Source: Benincasa hispida (Eukaryota > Streptophyta > Magnoliopsida > Cucurbitales > Cucurbitaceae). Taken from it: 64,000 bases of DNA. The notes beneath the pieces are model-generated. The model was not told the DNA's origin. It did no database searches and was given only the letters and a program-made list of their open reading frames with translations. Numbering within the stretch: position 1 is the stretch's first letter; every line of letters starts with the position of its first letter. The translations under genes and the position numbers were made by a program. Shown piece by piece: positions 29,911 through 40,905 of this stretch. Where the stretch lies: NCBI RefSeq assembly GCF_009727055.1, contig NC_052357.1, positions 9,390,905 through 9,454,904 on the forward strand, given 5' to 3'.

Positions 29911-30740
29911 CCCATTAGACGAGCGCGATCTTTCACATGTTCCTCACTTTTTCTCACTACGCAATCATTTTTCTCAATTTTCTTTTATCATCTTCGATCA
30001 TTCTCCCTTCGTCTCAACAACTTTTCCACCAATTTTGTTTTATCTTCATAGTATGTTACTCTTATTCTTGAATAAACAATGATTTTTGTTGTTGGTTGAA
30101 TGCTTAGCCCTAACAAAAGGAATTTGTATGTAGATGTAGTAGCTTGTGTGTTTGAAAGAATCTAAATGCAATCACTGAGAGTACTCTCTTTCACTAAACA
30201 TAACCAAGCAGTCTTTCACATTCTCCTCACTTTTTCTCATCATGCAATCGTTATTCTCAATTTTCTCTCGTCGTCTTTGATCATTCTCTGTTCGTTTCGA
30301 CACCTTTTCCACCAATCTTGTTTTATCTTTATGGTATGCTACTCTTATGCTTGAATGCATGATGGCTTCGTTGTTATTTAAATGCTTAGCCATAACAAAA
30401 AGAATTTGTATGTAGATGTAGTAGCATATATGTCTGAAAGAATCTAAAAGTAGTCATCGAGTACGAGCGCGCTCTTTCACTTACCATAACCGAACAGTCT
30501 TTCATATTCTCCTAACTTTTTCTCATTATGCGATCGTTTTTCTCAGTTTTCTTTCATTGTCTTCGATCATTCTCCATTTGTTTCGACACCTTTTCCACTA
30601 ATTTTGTTTTTATCTTTATGGTATGTTACTCTTATCCTTGAATAAATGATGATTTTTCTTGTTAGTTGAATGCTTAGCCCTAACAAAAAGAATTTGTATG
30701 TAGATGTAGTAGCTTGTGTGTTTGAAAGAATATAGATGTA
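29911..30740 (+). repeat. Tandem triplication, about 285 bp per unit
   Basis: Matching points TCCTCACTTTTTCTCA / TCCTCACTTTTTCTCA / TCCTAACTTTTTCTCA start at 29941, 30224 and 30510, giving spacings of 283 and 286. Each unit also carries TCATTCTC, CAACAACTTTTCCACC or GACACCTTTTCCAC, and ATTTGTATGTAGATGTAGTAGC. Units end with a CATTGAATATA or CATCGAGTACGAG phrase that resembles the unit of the following ladder. Copies differ by several percent and hold no ORF. Confidence 0.85.
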
Positions 30741-31112
30741 GTCATTGAATATAGGCGTAGGGATCTTGAGGACAGGGGTAGAGATCATTTAATACATGGG
30801 TAACGATCATTGAGTACAAGAGTAAGGATCGTTGAATACACGGGTAATGGTCGTTGAGTATAGGGGTAGGGATCGTTGAGTATGTGGATAACAATCGTTA
30901 GATTTAAGGTTTGCAATTGTTGAGTATAAAGCCAATAATCATGCAATATATACTCGATGATCGCTCACCTTTTGCTTAGTGATCATGCAACATATATTGG
31001 ATGATTCGACACCTTTTGTTCAGTGATCACACAATTTGTATTAAATGATCGTTCACCTTTTGTTTAGTGATCGCGCACCTTATTTTCGACGATCGCTTAC
31101 CCCTTACGCAAC
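30741..31112 (+). repeat. GATC ladder: 15 consecutive units of exactly 22 bp, plus two of 21 bp
   Basis: Units begin GATC, or a one-base variant such as AATC or GGTC, at 30783, 30805, 30827, 30849, 30871, 30893 and so on to 31091, always 22 bases apart. The 21-bp units start at 30741 and 30762. Units in 30783-30936 follow roughly GATCGTTGAGTAYAGGGGTA. In 30937-31068 they alternate between a GATCATGCAA-type and a GATCGYTCACCTTTTG-type unit, so a 44-bp higher-order repeat appears. 22 is not a multiple of 3, so this is not a coding repeat. Confidence 0.9.
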
Positions 31113-31162
31113 TATATGTTTGTGGTTACTGATTGTTTGACTATACATGTTTGCCAGATTGC

Positions 31163-34030
31163 TACGATGGCCTATTCAATCCTTGTTAAGAAATACTTCC
31201 CCACTACCATGTTTTGCTTGGGCCACATTGGCACAATGAATGCCCCTAATTAAGAAGAAGCTGACCTAAGAACAGATGGAAATGTTTAAGAAAACATGCT
31301 TTGGTCCATTTCAGGATGTGAACTTTGTATTTAATGGGTAGTTGTTCCATCATTTTTTGTTAAAGGAGATCAGAGATGAGAATCCATATGTCATAAATTT
31401 CAACATCCTAGGGAAGAAGGTAACATTCACCCAAGATGATTTTAATTTGAACACTGGGTTGTGGTTGACCGAGGAAAGCTGAAAGGGATACCAGCAAGGA
31501 AAGGATATGACACCTCATGTTTGGACTGAAAGGTCTAAAAAAGAAGGGAAAACTATGCAAGGATTTTGAGACTGCATTTGTAAGATTCAACTTTACGAAT
31601 GACGAAGATGCCATGAAAGTGGCATTGTCATTGTACATCGAAATTGTGTTGATGGGAAAAGATGAGAAAACTTAGTTCGATATAAATGTATTTAGGATCG
31701 TTGATGAAAACAAAATCTTTAGATATTATGACTGGTCGTCTGACATATATGAATGAACATTGGAAAGTCTTAAGAGTTCATTGCACGGGAAGAAGAAGGT
31801 GCATAAATTGAAGAGGTGGACAAATCCTAAGCATGTCTTATATTACACTATCAAAGGGTTTGCACATACATTCCAGGTATGTACTTTTCCAATTTATTTG
31901 AAATAAACGGAGTTATGAGATACGTCTAACATTGTTTCTCAATTTTATATAGGTATAGGCTTACAAGATATTTTCCACATTTAGTAAGTTCATAGGAATC
32001 AAAGTCAGCAAGAATGCAATATCACATATCCTTAGGTGGATTATGCTCGAGCTCCATCTTAGATTATGTTGGAGAGGAATATCTTCCAACCCAAAAAAAA
32101 GTAAGTAATAATTACTTCTTGTAGGATTGAACAATCAGTTGTGATAAGTGAATCATCGTGTACCATTATTTACTCGAACACGTTGATTATCTGTATTTGA
32201 CTTGTTGTTTTTGTTTATATACAGATTATTATTATGTCGAGACTTGTATTGACAGTAGAAGAGATGAGATACAAGGAGGATTGACTAAGAGGGATTGATC
32301 TAATACAAAATTGACCAAGGAAGAAGAATTGATGAGGCTATCGATGAGTAGGCTCAAGATGAGAGGGATGATGACATTGTCCTCACTAATCAATAAACTA
32401 GGTCCCTTTATCAACCTAAATTAGAGCATCAAGCAACATCCGAGGGGCATAATGAGGTCCCCAAGAAATATACTCACGAGCATGAACCTCTTCAATTAGA
32501 ACAGCCTATGATACAACCCAAGTCACATAGTACAAAATGGACCAAACGACAAAAGGGTCTGAAAAAGAAGCAACCTGAATTTGTAGAGGAGTATACCAAA
32601 GCTTCACGAAGACACAATAGGAGGAAGTCCTACAAGGTTGTTAGGGAAGAATTGACAAAAGTTCGCCAGGATTTGGTGAATTTGATGAGCATGGTTCATC
32701 ATATGTGTGAACAACTCAATCAGCAACATGAACGCTTCAATCAACAACTTAATGAAATAAAGTTGCGTGTCCAACATCTTAATGAGGTATGTAATTTGTC
32801 TTTATCTAAGCAATCATGTATTTTATATTTTTTGTTTCATTGGATTAGTTGAGCGATTGTGTGGATTATCTTAAGCAATTACATACCATGTTCGACTGTC
32901 TTTGATTTGTATTTAAAATTTGTTGCTTCATTTACATTACAGGGTATGGCTAGTCATGGACCGACCCCATATGGTTGGTCATGGACCGACCCCTCGTGAT
33001 GAAGGGGATGATAATAATGATACCCACCATGAGCAATCTAAAGTTTAGATGAGGTTGGTGAATGACAGTGATATTGTTGAAGAAGGTATGGAAGTTGGGG
33101 TGGAATCACATGAATCAATTGAGCCTCAAAAGGCGGTCATGAAGGGTATTATTGTGGTCACCAACCCTTCATATGAGCCAACAGTCGAGGAACAAGCACA
33201 ATTCCACCCTCTAGTGAACCCAACCATCGAGGAACAACAACACGTCTACTATGTAGTTAATGAACAACCACAACTGGACCCAATAGCCAAGGCACATCTC
33301 ATGTAGTTAAAGAACAACCAATTAAACAACCTTCCAGTTTGAGGAGCCACTTTGATCTGAAGGCTCTAGATGAAGTACAAGTTGAGGCAGAGGCGAACAC
33401 TATAGTTGAGGATAATACTGAATACCAGATACAATTAATAATATGCACACAATCATTGTATCATTATGGTTATCATTCTCAAAGTTTTTATAGTCACTGA
33501 TTCACACTTTAAATACAGACTAAAATCAAACGCCCTGAGCATTGTATAAGGAAAAACCCAACAAAGTTCTCATTTAAAGAGGTGAAAAAGACAAAAACAT
33601 CTTCGATTAACAAGGAAGTAACAGATGGGGAAGGGGAGCCTAAAATAACTTAAAATCAACATAAAGAAGCTCAACCATATTCTGAGAACATGAACCGGCT
33701 TAGAGGACCTGATTCAACTGCAAAGGAACTAAAACTGACAATAGAGATTGTAAACCATAATCAATTATTCTATGTTCCGAAATTTCCCAAATAAAGATGG
33801 TTTGATCCTATGACCCTTACTTCACAGTGGACGAGACTTTATAGAAGGTGTACAAGAAATGGGAATGGTCTTCGAAAACGAATGACAAACAACTAACATT
33901 GGTGTACACGTTCCAGCTGAAGAAATTCTTCAAGACATTGCAGAAGAACACATGGGTCATTGGTGATGTGAGTCCCTTTATGTTGTGTTCATTTCTTTGT
34001 TCATTTTCTTCTTTATCACTTGAACAGTAT
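31163..34030 (+). pseudogene. Decayed DUF1985/Ulp1-type ORF, as carried by Mutator-like elements
   Basis: Broken plus-strand frames show FGPFQDVNFVFNG, then ENPYVINFNILGKKVTFTQ, DDFNLNTGLW, then ALSLYIEIVLMGKD, FRIVDENKIFRYYDW and TNPKHVLYYTIKGFAHTFQ. This is the layout of the DUF1985 region of plant Ulp1-like proteins. An intron-like GTATGT...TATAG gap lies at 31876-31952, followed by KFIGIKVSKNAISHILRW. A coiled-coil part (32508-32800) and an acidic part (33049-33300) follow. FQLKKFFKTLQKNTWVIGDV near 33910-33970 resembles the start of a C48 Ulp1 peptidase, which is then cut off by an LTR relic. At least six stops or shifts occur. Terminal inverted repeats were not found, so the Mutator-like assignment is inferred. 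Confidence 0.55.
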
Positions 34031-34049
34031 GTGGTAAACATACAAGTGG

Positions 34050-35694
34050 TTCATATTTAAGTTATAACCTAAAAAGTCTGCAGTAAATGGATAAGGTTGG
34101 ATGTCTTATCCTAGTAACACTGTAGATATGGTCCACTTTGTAATTGTTACATGAGTTGTAAATGTTACAGGCAATATGAGCCATATTATTCATGTGGAGA
34201 CATGTGAGTAGGAGTACCCTATATAAAGAGTGTATACAAGACCGGACTACAAAATGATTGGTTTCTCTTTATAAATTGTTACTTAAAGAAACCAACATTT
34301 CACTAGGATGACCATAAGTAACTTGACCTTAATCTTGAGTGAGTTGTGAACTCCTATCTATGAAGGCAATCATTTGCTCTGTATGTATGAGAATGGTCAA
34401 GTTACTGACTCAACAGGCCTACCATTTTGGGTATTTATCCGAGTAGGGAGTTGAGAACACATCTACATAAAAAGAAATTCGCTCCTTCTAGATCATAGGG
34501 AAAGTAGATAAATTGCTCTCTTAACAACTAATTTCGAGTCTTGAACAATTAGGCCTCAACCTCTCACTGGCCGAAAGGTGTTAATTTATAGTTAATTTAT
34601 AAACTATTTGTTCATTAGAGAAATCAGTGGTACTTAAAGAGTATAACTACAGGGATAAAATGATATTTTGATCCAGGTGTAGTTATGTGCAATTTGTGAA
34701 GAGTCGACTCACTGTTGATTGATTATATCCATGGACACAAAAATATATAGACAATGTGAATAGTGCAGCTACTAGTCTTTAGTGGAGTGCTTGGTAGTTA
34801 ATGAGTTTAATTAATTAATTTAATTGATTTTGGATATGATTTAAAATTAATTTATGAGAGAATTAAATATTTGAAAGAGTTCAAATATCAATTTAATATG
34901 AATTGGATCCATATTAAACTATAGGTTAAAAATCGATGTGTATTTGATGCACATTAAAACTATATGTTAGAATATGATTCAAGTGTAGGCTAAATTAAAT
35001 ATTTGATATTTAATTTAGTAATTAATTAGTTAACAGCTTAATTTAGTTAAATTAATCGAATTAAAACTATAGGTTATGTGAGATATGTTTCATATAAATA
35101 TGATTTAAATGAAATCATTAATTAAATTAGATTTAATGAATTATTAATTTAATTAACTATTTTAATTAATTAAATTAGATAACTCATACATAGGGGAGTT
35201 ATCTGAAACGTGGACTCTTCCACGTTCCATCTTTCTCTCTCTCCATTTGGTTAAGAAACTTTCAAAATGTAAGTTTTGCAGGATGTTGCAATTGGATACA
35301 TAATTGTTATGTAATCAATTCTCTCAAAAACTCTCCCATCCTTTCCTCAATTAATTTCTGGTTCTCACAAATCACAGCTCATAAATTCTCAAAGAATAGA
35401 GAGGTAGCCTTGTTGGTAGTGTTCTTGATTTCAATCCAGTTGGAGAACTGGGAATTTCAATCAATTCTAGAAAAGTAAGTACTATTTCATTTTTCTCTGT
35501 AGAATTATTCAATTGTCTGCTTAACCTAGATTAATTTTACAACAGGTTTTTTTTTTTTTTTTTGCCTCTATAACTTTTCTGGCTTTTTCCTAGTGTACTG
35601 GTATTTCACGTTCCCTAAATTAATTTCGAGTATGCTCCTATAATCTTTCATTACGTCAAGGCTTTCATCCCTACAGTGGACACATATAGGGATC
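34050..35694 (+). mobile_element. Copia LTR relic
   Basis: It shares with 38389-40454 a run of landmarks in the same order: TCATGTGGAGACAT, CTAGGATGACCATA, GTAACTTGACCTTAATC, GAGTGAGTTG, AGATTGCTCTCTTAA-like, TTCATTAGAG, and ATATCCATGGACACAAAAATATAT. It is diverged, lacks a clear start and carries no coding sequence. It interrupts the Ulp1-type pseudogene. Confidence 0.65.
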
Positions 35695-36313
35695 TGAAGG
35701 AGTAATATAACATGCAACGAAAGACTTCATAATCAATAAGCACTTAAACTACATTTAATTTGAGTTTTAAGCATGTTGTTCATATAACATTCATAAGAGG
35801 GATTGAAACACATATTACATTTGAAGATCTCTTCCACGAATTCAGCAGAAATCCATCAAGATAGAGCTTGAATCTTCAAGAAGACCACCACCAAGATCTT
35901 CTCCACTATGCTCAAGTAGGAACATGTGGTGGAAATACTTAAATCAAGTTAAATTGAGGATGAACAAGTGAGGGATGAGTAGGATTTTCAGGTTTTCACT
36001 TCAACAAGTAAAACTCAGATTGCTTAATAATCTTTATGCATGGAGCTTCTATATATAAATAGAATTCATGCAAAACCAATAGGCTGCAGGGCACCACTTA
36101 CTTGGTGATCATCACAAGATTCAATTGGATTTTGATGATAATCCATCAAAAAGTGGTTAGTGGGGTTTTCCCAAAAAATGAAAAAATCCATTAACTTAAA
36201 AAAATGATTTCAAAAATATTATTTTATTATTTAAATTAGTTTTATAAAATTAATTAAAAAATAATTAATTTAAATAAAACTAATTTTAGTTAATTTTTAA
36301 TTAAACTTTTAAA
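35695..36313 (-). mobile_element. Partial Copia LTR, minus strand
   Basis: The minus strand ends with GCATGTTATATTACTCCTTCA, a typical 3' end of this kind of Copia LTR, at 35695. Upstream it holds GATCTTGGTGGTGGTCTTCTTG. It abuts the truncated Gypsy protease at 36314. No ORF. Confidence 0.45.
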
Positions 36314-37738
36314 TTAAAATAATACTCCATTTCCTCGCAGAGTAGTTCCAGATCCCAAAACTATTCTGTAATTGGTTGTGGTTGTGATGATCAACTGCAG
36401 ACGATTCGCTAGTCCCTCTAATATAAAGTTATGTGTAGATCCACAGTCTATCAATACCACTACCGCTTCTCTTTTGATATCCCCTCTAATCTTCATTGTT
36501 CGTGGGTTCGTCAATCCCACAATTAAGTTCAGGGATAGTTCAACAATAGATGAAATTTCCTCACTCAGCATCAGCATACACAATTCTAACGTCTCTTCTC
36601 TTACTTCGTCTTCCTCATGCAACTCCAACTCCTATCTAGTCGCCTGAACCACAAGCAATCTCAATTCTCTCAACTTTCGCCCTTTGCATCGGTGTCCAAT
36701 AGTGTATTTTTCATCGCATCGGAAACAGATCCCCTTTTCACTCTTCGACTAAAATTCAGCATCTGTTAATCTTCTTGCCATAATTTCTCTCCGGTTATCA
36801 TTATTCAATGTTCCTCATCGGAAATGTCTCTTCGGTCTTCTCTCCCTCTTTCGGTTCACTTCTGCTTACTGATTTACTCACATTTTTAGTATTGAGTTTT
36901 GAAGCGTTCGAATTTTGGAACTTACCTCCGTATGTTCGCGCTCATCCCACTTCGACCCGCGCATTTTCTCTATCTTCAACATGTTGTGTCAACGACATCA
37001 TTTATGCTAACCCGGTGGGATTCCAGCATTCAACTTCTGCCTTTATCCATGGCGCCAAACTGTTCATGGATGTCTTCTCAAGAACTTCATTCGACAAATG
37101 CGGCAACGACGCTACTAACTTATCGAATAGATTTTGATCTGCCTCCACCGTCGTTTCTTGTTTAATAGTTAAGAATTTTCCACAGATCGATCCCTCCCTT
37201 AAAGATCGGAATCGCACAAGCATCCTTTTCTTGAAGTTTTCCTAGTCTTTGAATGGGTCTCTGCCTTCCTTCGACCGGTACCAATCTAATGTGGCACCGT
37301 CAAAACTCACAACTGCCACCGTCATCTTCTCAGATTCAATCAACTTATGAATTTGAAAATAGCGATCTACTCCGCTAAACACCGGCGTTTCAACTTTCTT
37401 GAATTTACTCCAGTTGCAAATCACATATTCTCCGGCTTTTTTCACCGGAACTATTTACTTTGCACACATTACGAGTATTCGATCTTTCTGCCTCTTCTGA
37501 AACTTTTGCCTTTCCCTTGGCCATTTCCGTAACATAAGAAAAGAGCATTTGTTGATGTTTCTCTGCATGCAATCCCATATTCTCAACGCTCTTTGCCAAC
37601 GTCGCCAAATTCTCCTTTATGGTTGGCAATTTCTGTATTTCGACTTTGAATCCAAAGATCTCTTGTTCTAGTAATTCCAATTTCTCTTCAAAACATTTCT
37701 AAACCATGCTTGCCCAGATGGTTGCTTTGATACCAATT
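36314..37738 (-). pseudogene. Truncated Gypsy gag and protease, minus strand
   Basis: From the primer site at about 37724-37736 (TTGGTATCAAAGC on the minus strand), gag runs left: a coiled-coil start (frame 37680-37405), then KKVETPVFSGVDRYFQIHKL, VVSFDGATLDWYRS and FKKRMLVRFRS (37445-37200), across a stop near 37240. The protease site VVVLIDCGSTHNF lies about 36440-36480, with Cys in place of the usual Ser. Nothing remains of RT or integrase to the left of 36314, so the element is cut off. Confidence 0.8.
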
Positions 37739-38380
37739 TGTTAGGGAACTGATTCTTGAAATTCTTTATTTATGTAACAAGTGGTTCAATCTCCCGGAAT
37801 ATGAACTAAATGATGAACAAACTCTTTATTAAATGATAAGACACAAACAGAGACTAGACGATGGCTTAACAACTCCAAATGATCCTTTACAAACTATACG
37901 ATCGCTTAAAGTCTCTACAAGATCGCTGAGTAACACTAGACGATCGCCCAAAAACACCCCACGATCGCTTACAAGGAACTACACGATCGCTTACAAAACA
38001 TTACACAATCGCTTACCAAACGCTATACGATCGCCTACCAAATGCTACACGATTGTTGAGCTTTGCTACACGATCGCTTAGTAGAAGTAGACGATGAACG
38101 GGCACACTGCGATGACGTTTTTGCGATAAAGACTTCCGAACCCCCACTCTCGAGAGCTCTCCTTCCTTACTCCTGATATTTAGACTTTGCAGCCCTCCCT
38201 TCCAGTTTCTTCCTTCTTTTTAAACCTCAAATTCTCCCAACAGCCTTGACAATAATCCTTAACTGATTCAACTGCCGACTTCCCCTTTTCTTTTTTATTC
38301 TTTCTTTTTTGATATTGCAACATAATTGGAGTCCTATCAGAAGTCCGCAGGAAGGATGAACTTATCCACTTTAACCAACA
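37739..38380 (-). repeat. 5' LTR of the minus-strand Gypsy, containing a GATCG ladder
   Basis: On the minus strand it starts TGTTGGTTAAAG (38380) and ends CCCTAACA (37739), next to the primer site; 642 bp. The partner 3' LTR is not in the window. Confidence 0.75.
37860..38092 (-). repeat. GATCG ladder inside the Gypsy LTR, 21-22-bp period
   Basis: Units starting with GATCG or close variants begin at 37860, 37881, 37900, 37921, 37942, 37963, 37985, 38007, 38029, 38051 and 38072, i.e. spacings of 21, 19, 21, 21, 21, 22, 22, 22, 22, 21. The plus-strand consensus is about GATCGCTTACMAAAYRCTACAC. Confidence 0.88.
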
Positions 38381-38388
38381 CATCTTCT

Positions 38389-40454
38389 TGTTGGGGATGA
38401 TGCCCTAAACTCTCGTTGGGTCCTGTAGTTTATAAACACTGTATTGAACAAACGCTTGTGATGTAATAATATATGATATTTCCTTCACTATTGTCTATGA
38501 AACATGGAATGTTTTATTTGCTTTACCACAAAGCAATAAACTAAGATCCCTAGTTGTCATTGTAACTTAAGCATGTATGTGGAGACATATAGGTAGATCA
38601 TGCCTTAAGTGATAACCAAAATGGTTTGTACTACAGATGTGACCCGCTTTGTAAAGAGTTACAATGTGGTGACTTAATATAGATGGTCTGATCCTGATTA
38701 TTCATGTGGAGACATACGAGCGGGGGCATCCTATACAAAGGAGTTTGTATAAGACTAAACCACGAAGTGTTATAGTCTCGTTGTATAACATCGTTCATGA
38801 CAGAGACTTCACTTTACTAGGATGACCATAGGTAACATGACCTTAATCCTGAGTGAGTTGGGAACTTCTGCCTTTGAGGGTGGTTCTTTGATTTGCATGG
38901 GTGTGAATGGCCAGATTGCCGACTCAAACCTACCCCTTTAGGGATTCGTCTAATTTGAGAGTTGGGAACTCAACTACACAAGATGGAATTCACTTCTTCC
39001 CTAAATTAGGGGTAAGTAGATAGATTGCTCTCTTAAGGGTTGATTCCGGGGCTTGAATGATGTGGCGCCACACATCTTCTCATGGCTCGAGAGGTGTCCA
39101 CACATAGTAAGACTATGTTGTATTGTTCATTAGAGGGATTAGTGGTACTTAAGGAAGTTAGATGTAACTACAGGGGAAAAATGGTAAATTGGCCCAACTG
39201 TACTTAAACAACATCTCTAAAGGGTTATCAGACTGTTGACTAGTTATATCCGATGGACACAAAAATATATCTGCGGTGAGAATAGTACAGTTGTCGATCT
39301 TTAGTGGAGTTCCTGGCAAATTAACATATGTTGATCTCGTGGTTAAAGAGTTTAGTCAGTTATTCACTGTACCGTTAGAGCTTCAAGCCACAGGTCCATA
39401 AGGTCCCTTGGTAGCTCAATGGATTCAAGTTAAGAATCAGTTTTTGAATCAGTTTGAAGTGTTTAAATTGACAAAGAGGTAGTTTGATTAATATGATATG
39501 ATTAAACTGGTCGATTATATTATGGATATAATTGACATAATGTATGAGATACATTAATTGGAGAAAAAGGATATAAATAATGATTTTAATATCTAGTGGA
39601 GGAGAAGAGGACTATGGTTTATATGTTTGCATATGATGTGAATATTAAAACTATAGGTTATAAATATATATGATCATAATTTATTTATAATTAAACAATT
39701 ATGAGTTAATTGTTGGTGGTTTTTCTCCATAACCGTACGTGAAAGTGGGAGGTTGCATTCAGTTTTCATAACTAAAGGATAAAATGAAAAATGATTTCAT
39801 TTTTTGCAAAGAGATCGGATAATCGCTTCAATTTTGGTACACTGCCCATTGTATAGTTAACGAGAGCCTACACAACAGTTCAAGTTTTCCTAAACGATCA
39901 CGTACACGCATAGTCGACCTAAACGATCGCGCGCGAGAGCGAGATTACCTAAACGATTGTCCTAAACGATCGTATACCTTTTACTAAATGATCGAGAATC
40001 CATCTATACGATAGACACAAAAAACTCTCCCACTTGCTTGGTCGTTGAATACGATCGTGTTTCCTAATTCCCTCTACCAAATCCAACAGAGCCCATACCT
40101 TCTAGATTCCCACTCTGAGAATACCAAGGTCACTAGTGTGGTGTCCTCGTTGCTGCTTGTTCGTGTAGAAGATCGTTCGGTGGTGAACGACAGCGAGATT
40201 TGGTGGACGATTGACTTGGCGATCACAACGACAGTGAGAGTTGCTGATCTTGACGAGAGCGAAGGACAAAAAGAAGAAACGTTCTTCAAAGTTAAGTCTC
40301 TTATTCCTTTTTTATTTATTTGTTGAAAGCATGTCGTAATCTATTCTTTGATGCATAACTTGTATGTATATTTATTAATGCGGTATTTCTGTCACAATGA
40401 ATTTGGAACGATCTTGCTTCCGCTCATAGGTACTCTTTGATAAGAGTTCCTTCA
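38389..40454 (+). repeat. 5' LTR of a plus-strand Copia element (family A)
   Basis: Starts TGTTGGGGATGATGCCC and ends TCCTTCA, followed two bases later by the primer site TGGTATCAGAGTCAGG at 40457; 2066 bp. A second copy lies inverted at 54767-51070. The part near 39896-40060 has six GATC/GATT-type motifs preceded by TAAAC, spaced irregularly (29, 30, 13, 22 and 20 bp). Confidence 0.85.
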
Positions 40455-40905
40455 ATTGGTATCAGAGTCAGGTTTTGATATTCCAAATCCATTGTAGTAT
40501 AGAATAACATTTGCATTCTTAGTGGGTGAAGCATGTCTACATTTTGTTTAAGCATTAAACATGTGTTTGTGGATGTGGATTAATGGAGTTTTTTGGGATG
40601 ATGCCTCTGGTTATTTAATTCTTTTACATTCAAAGTTAATTGTAAGGCTCCCTGTGATTTTGGGCATATTAACTTGCTATCGAGTCTGTAATTCAAAGAG
40701 TTTGAGTCACTGTGAGTCGCTCGTGATGAAGCTTCAAGGCAAGAAGTTGCACTATACTTTGAGGATGAAGATGACCAAGTGTTGGTCAGATCGTGTAAAT
40801 GATGGGTATGCGATCGTTGAGTATCAGATACTCGACAGCAAGGTGAACGCGCGCGCACTAGACGATCATGTAGCTTAGCAAGCTTCATCGCTTAGTTATT
40901 GACTA
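40455..40905 (+). mobile_element. Primer site and leader of the family A Copia element
   Basis: After the primer site about 440 bp of leader remain. No gag domain is recognisable before the Athila-like LTR begins at 40906, so the element's coding part is missing here. Confidence 0.6.

Noticed and set aside
30741..31112. The GATC ladder as a CRISPR array or a coding repeat
   Set aside because: Units have no fixed repeat plus unique spacer, the genome is a plant's, and 22 bp is not a multiple of three, with stops in every frame.
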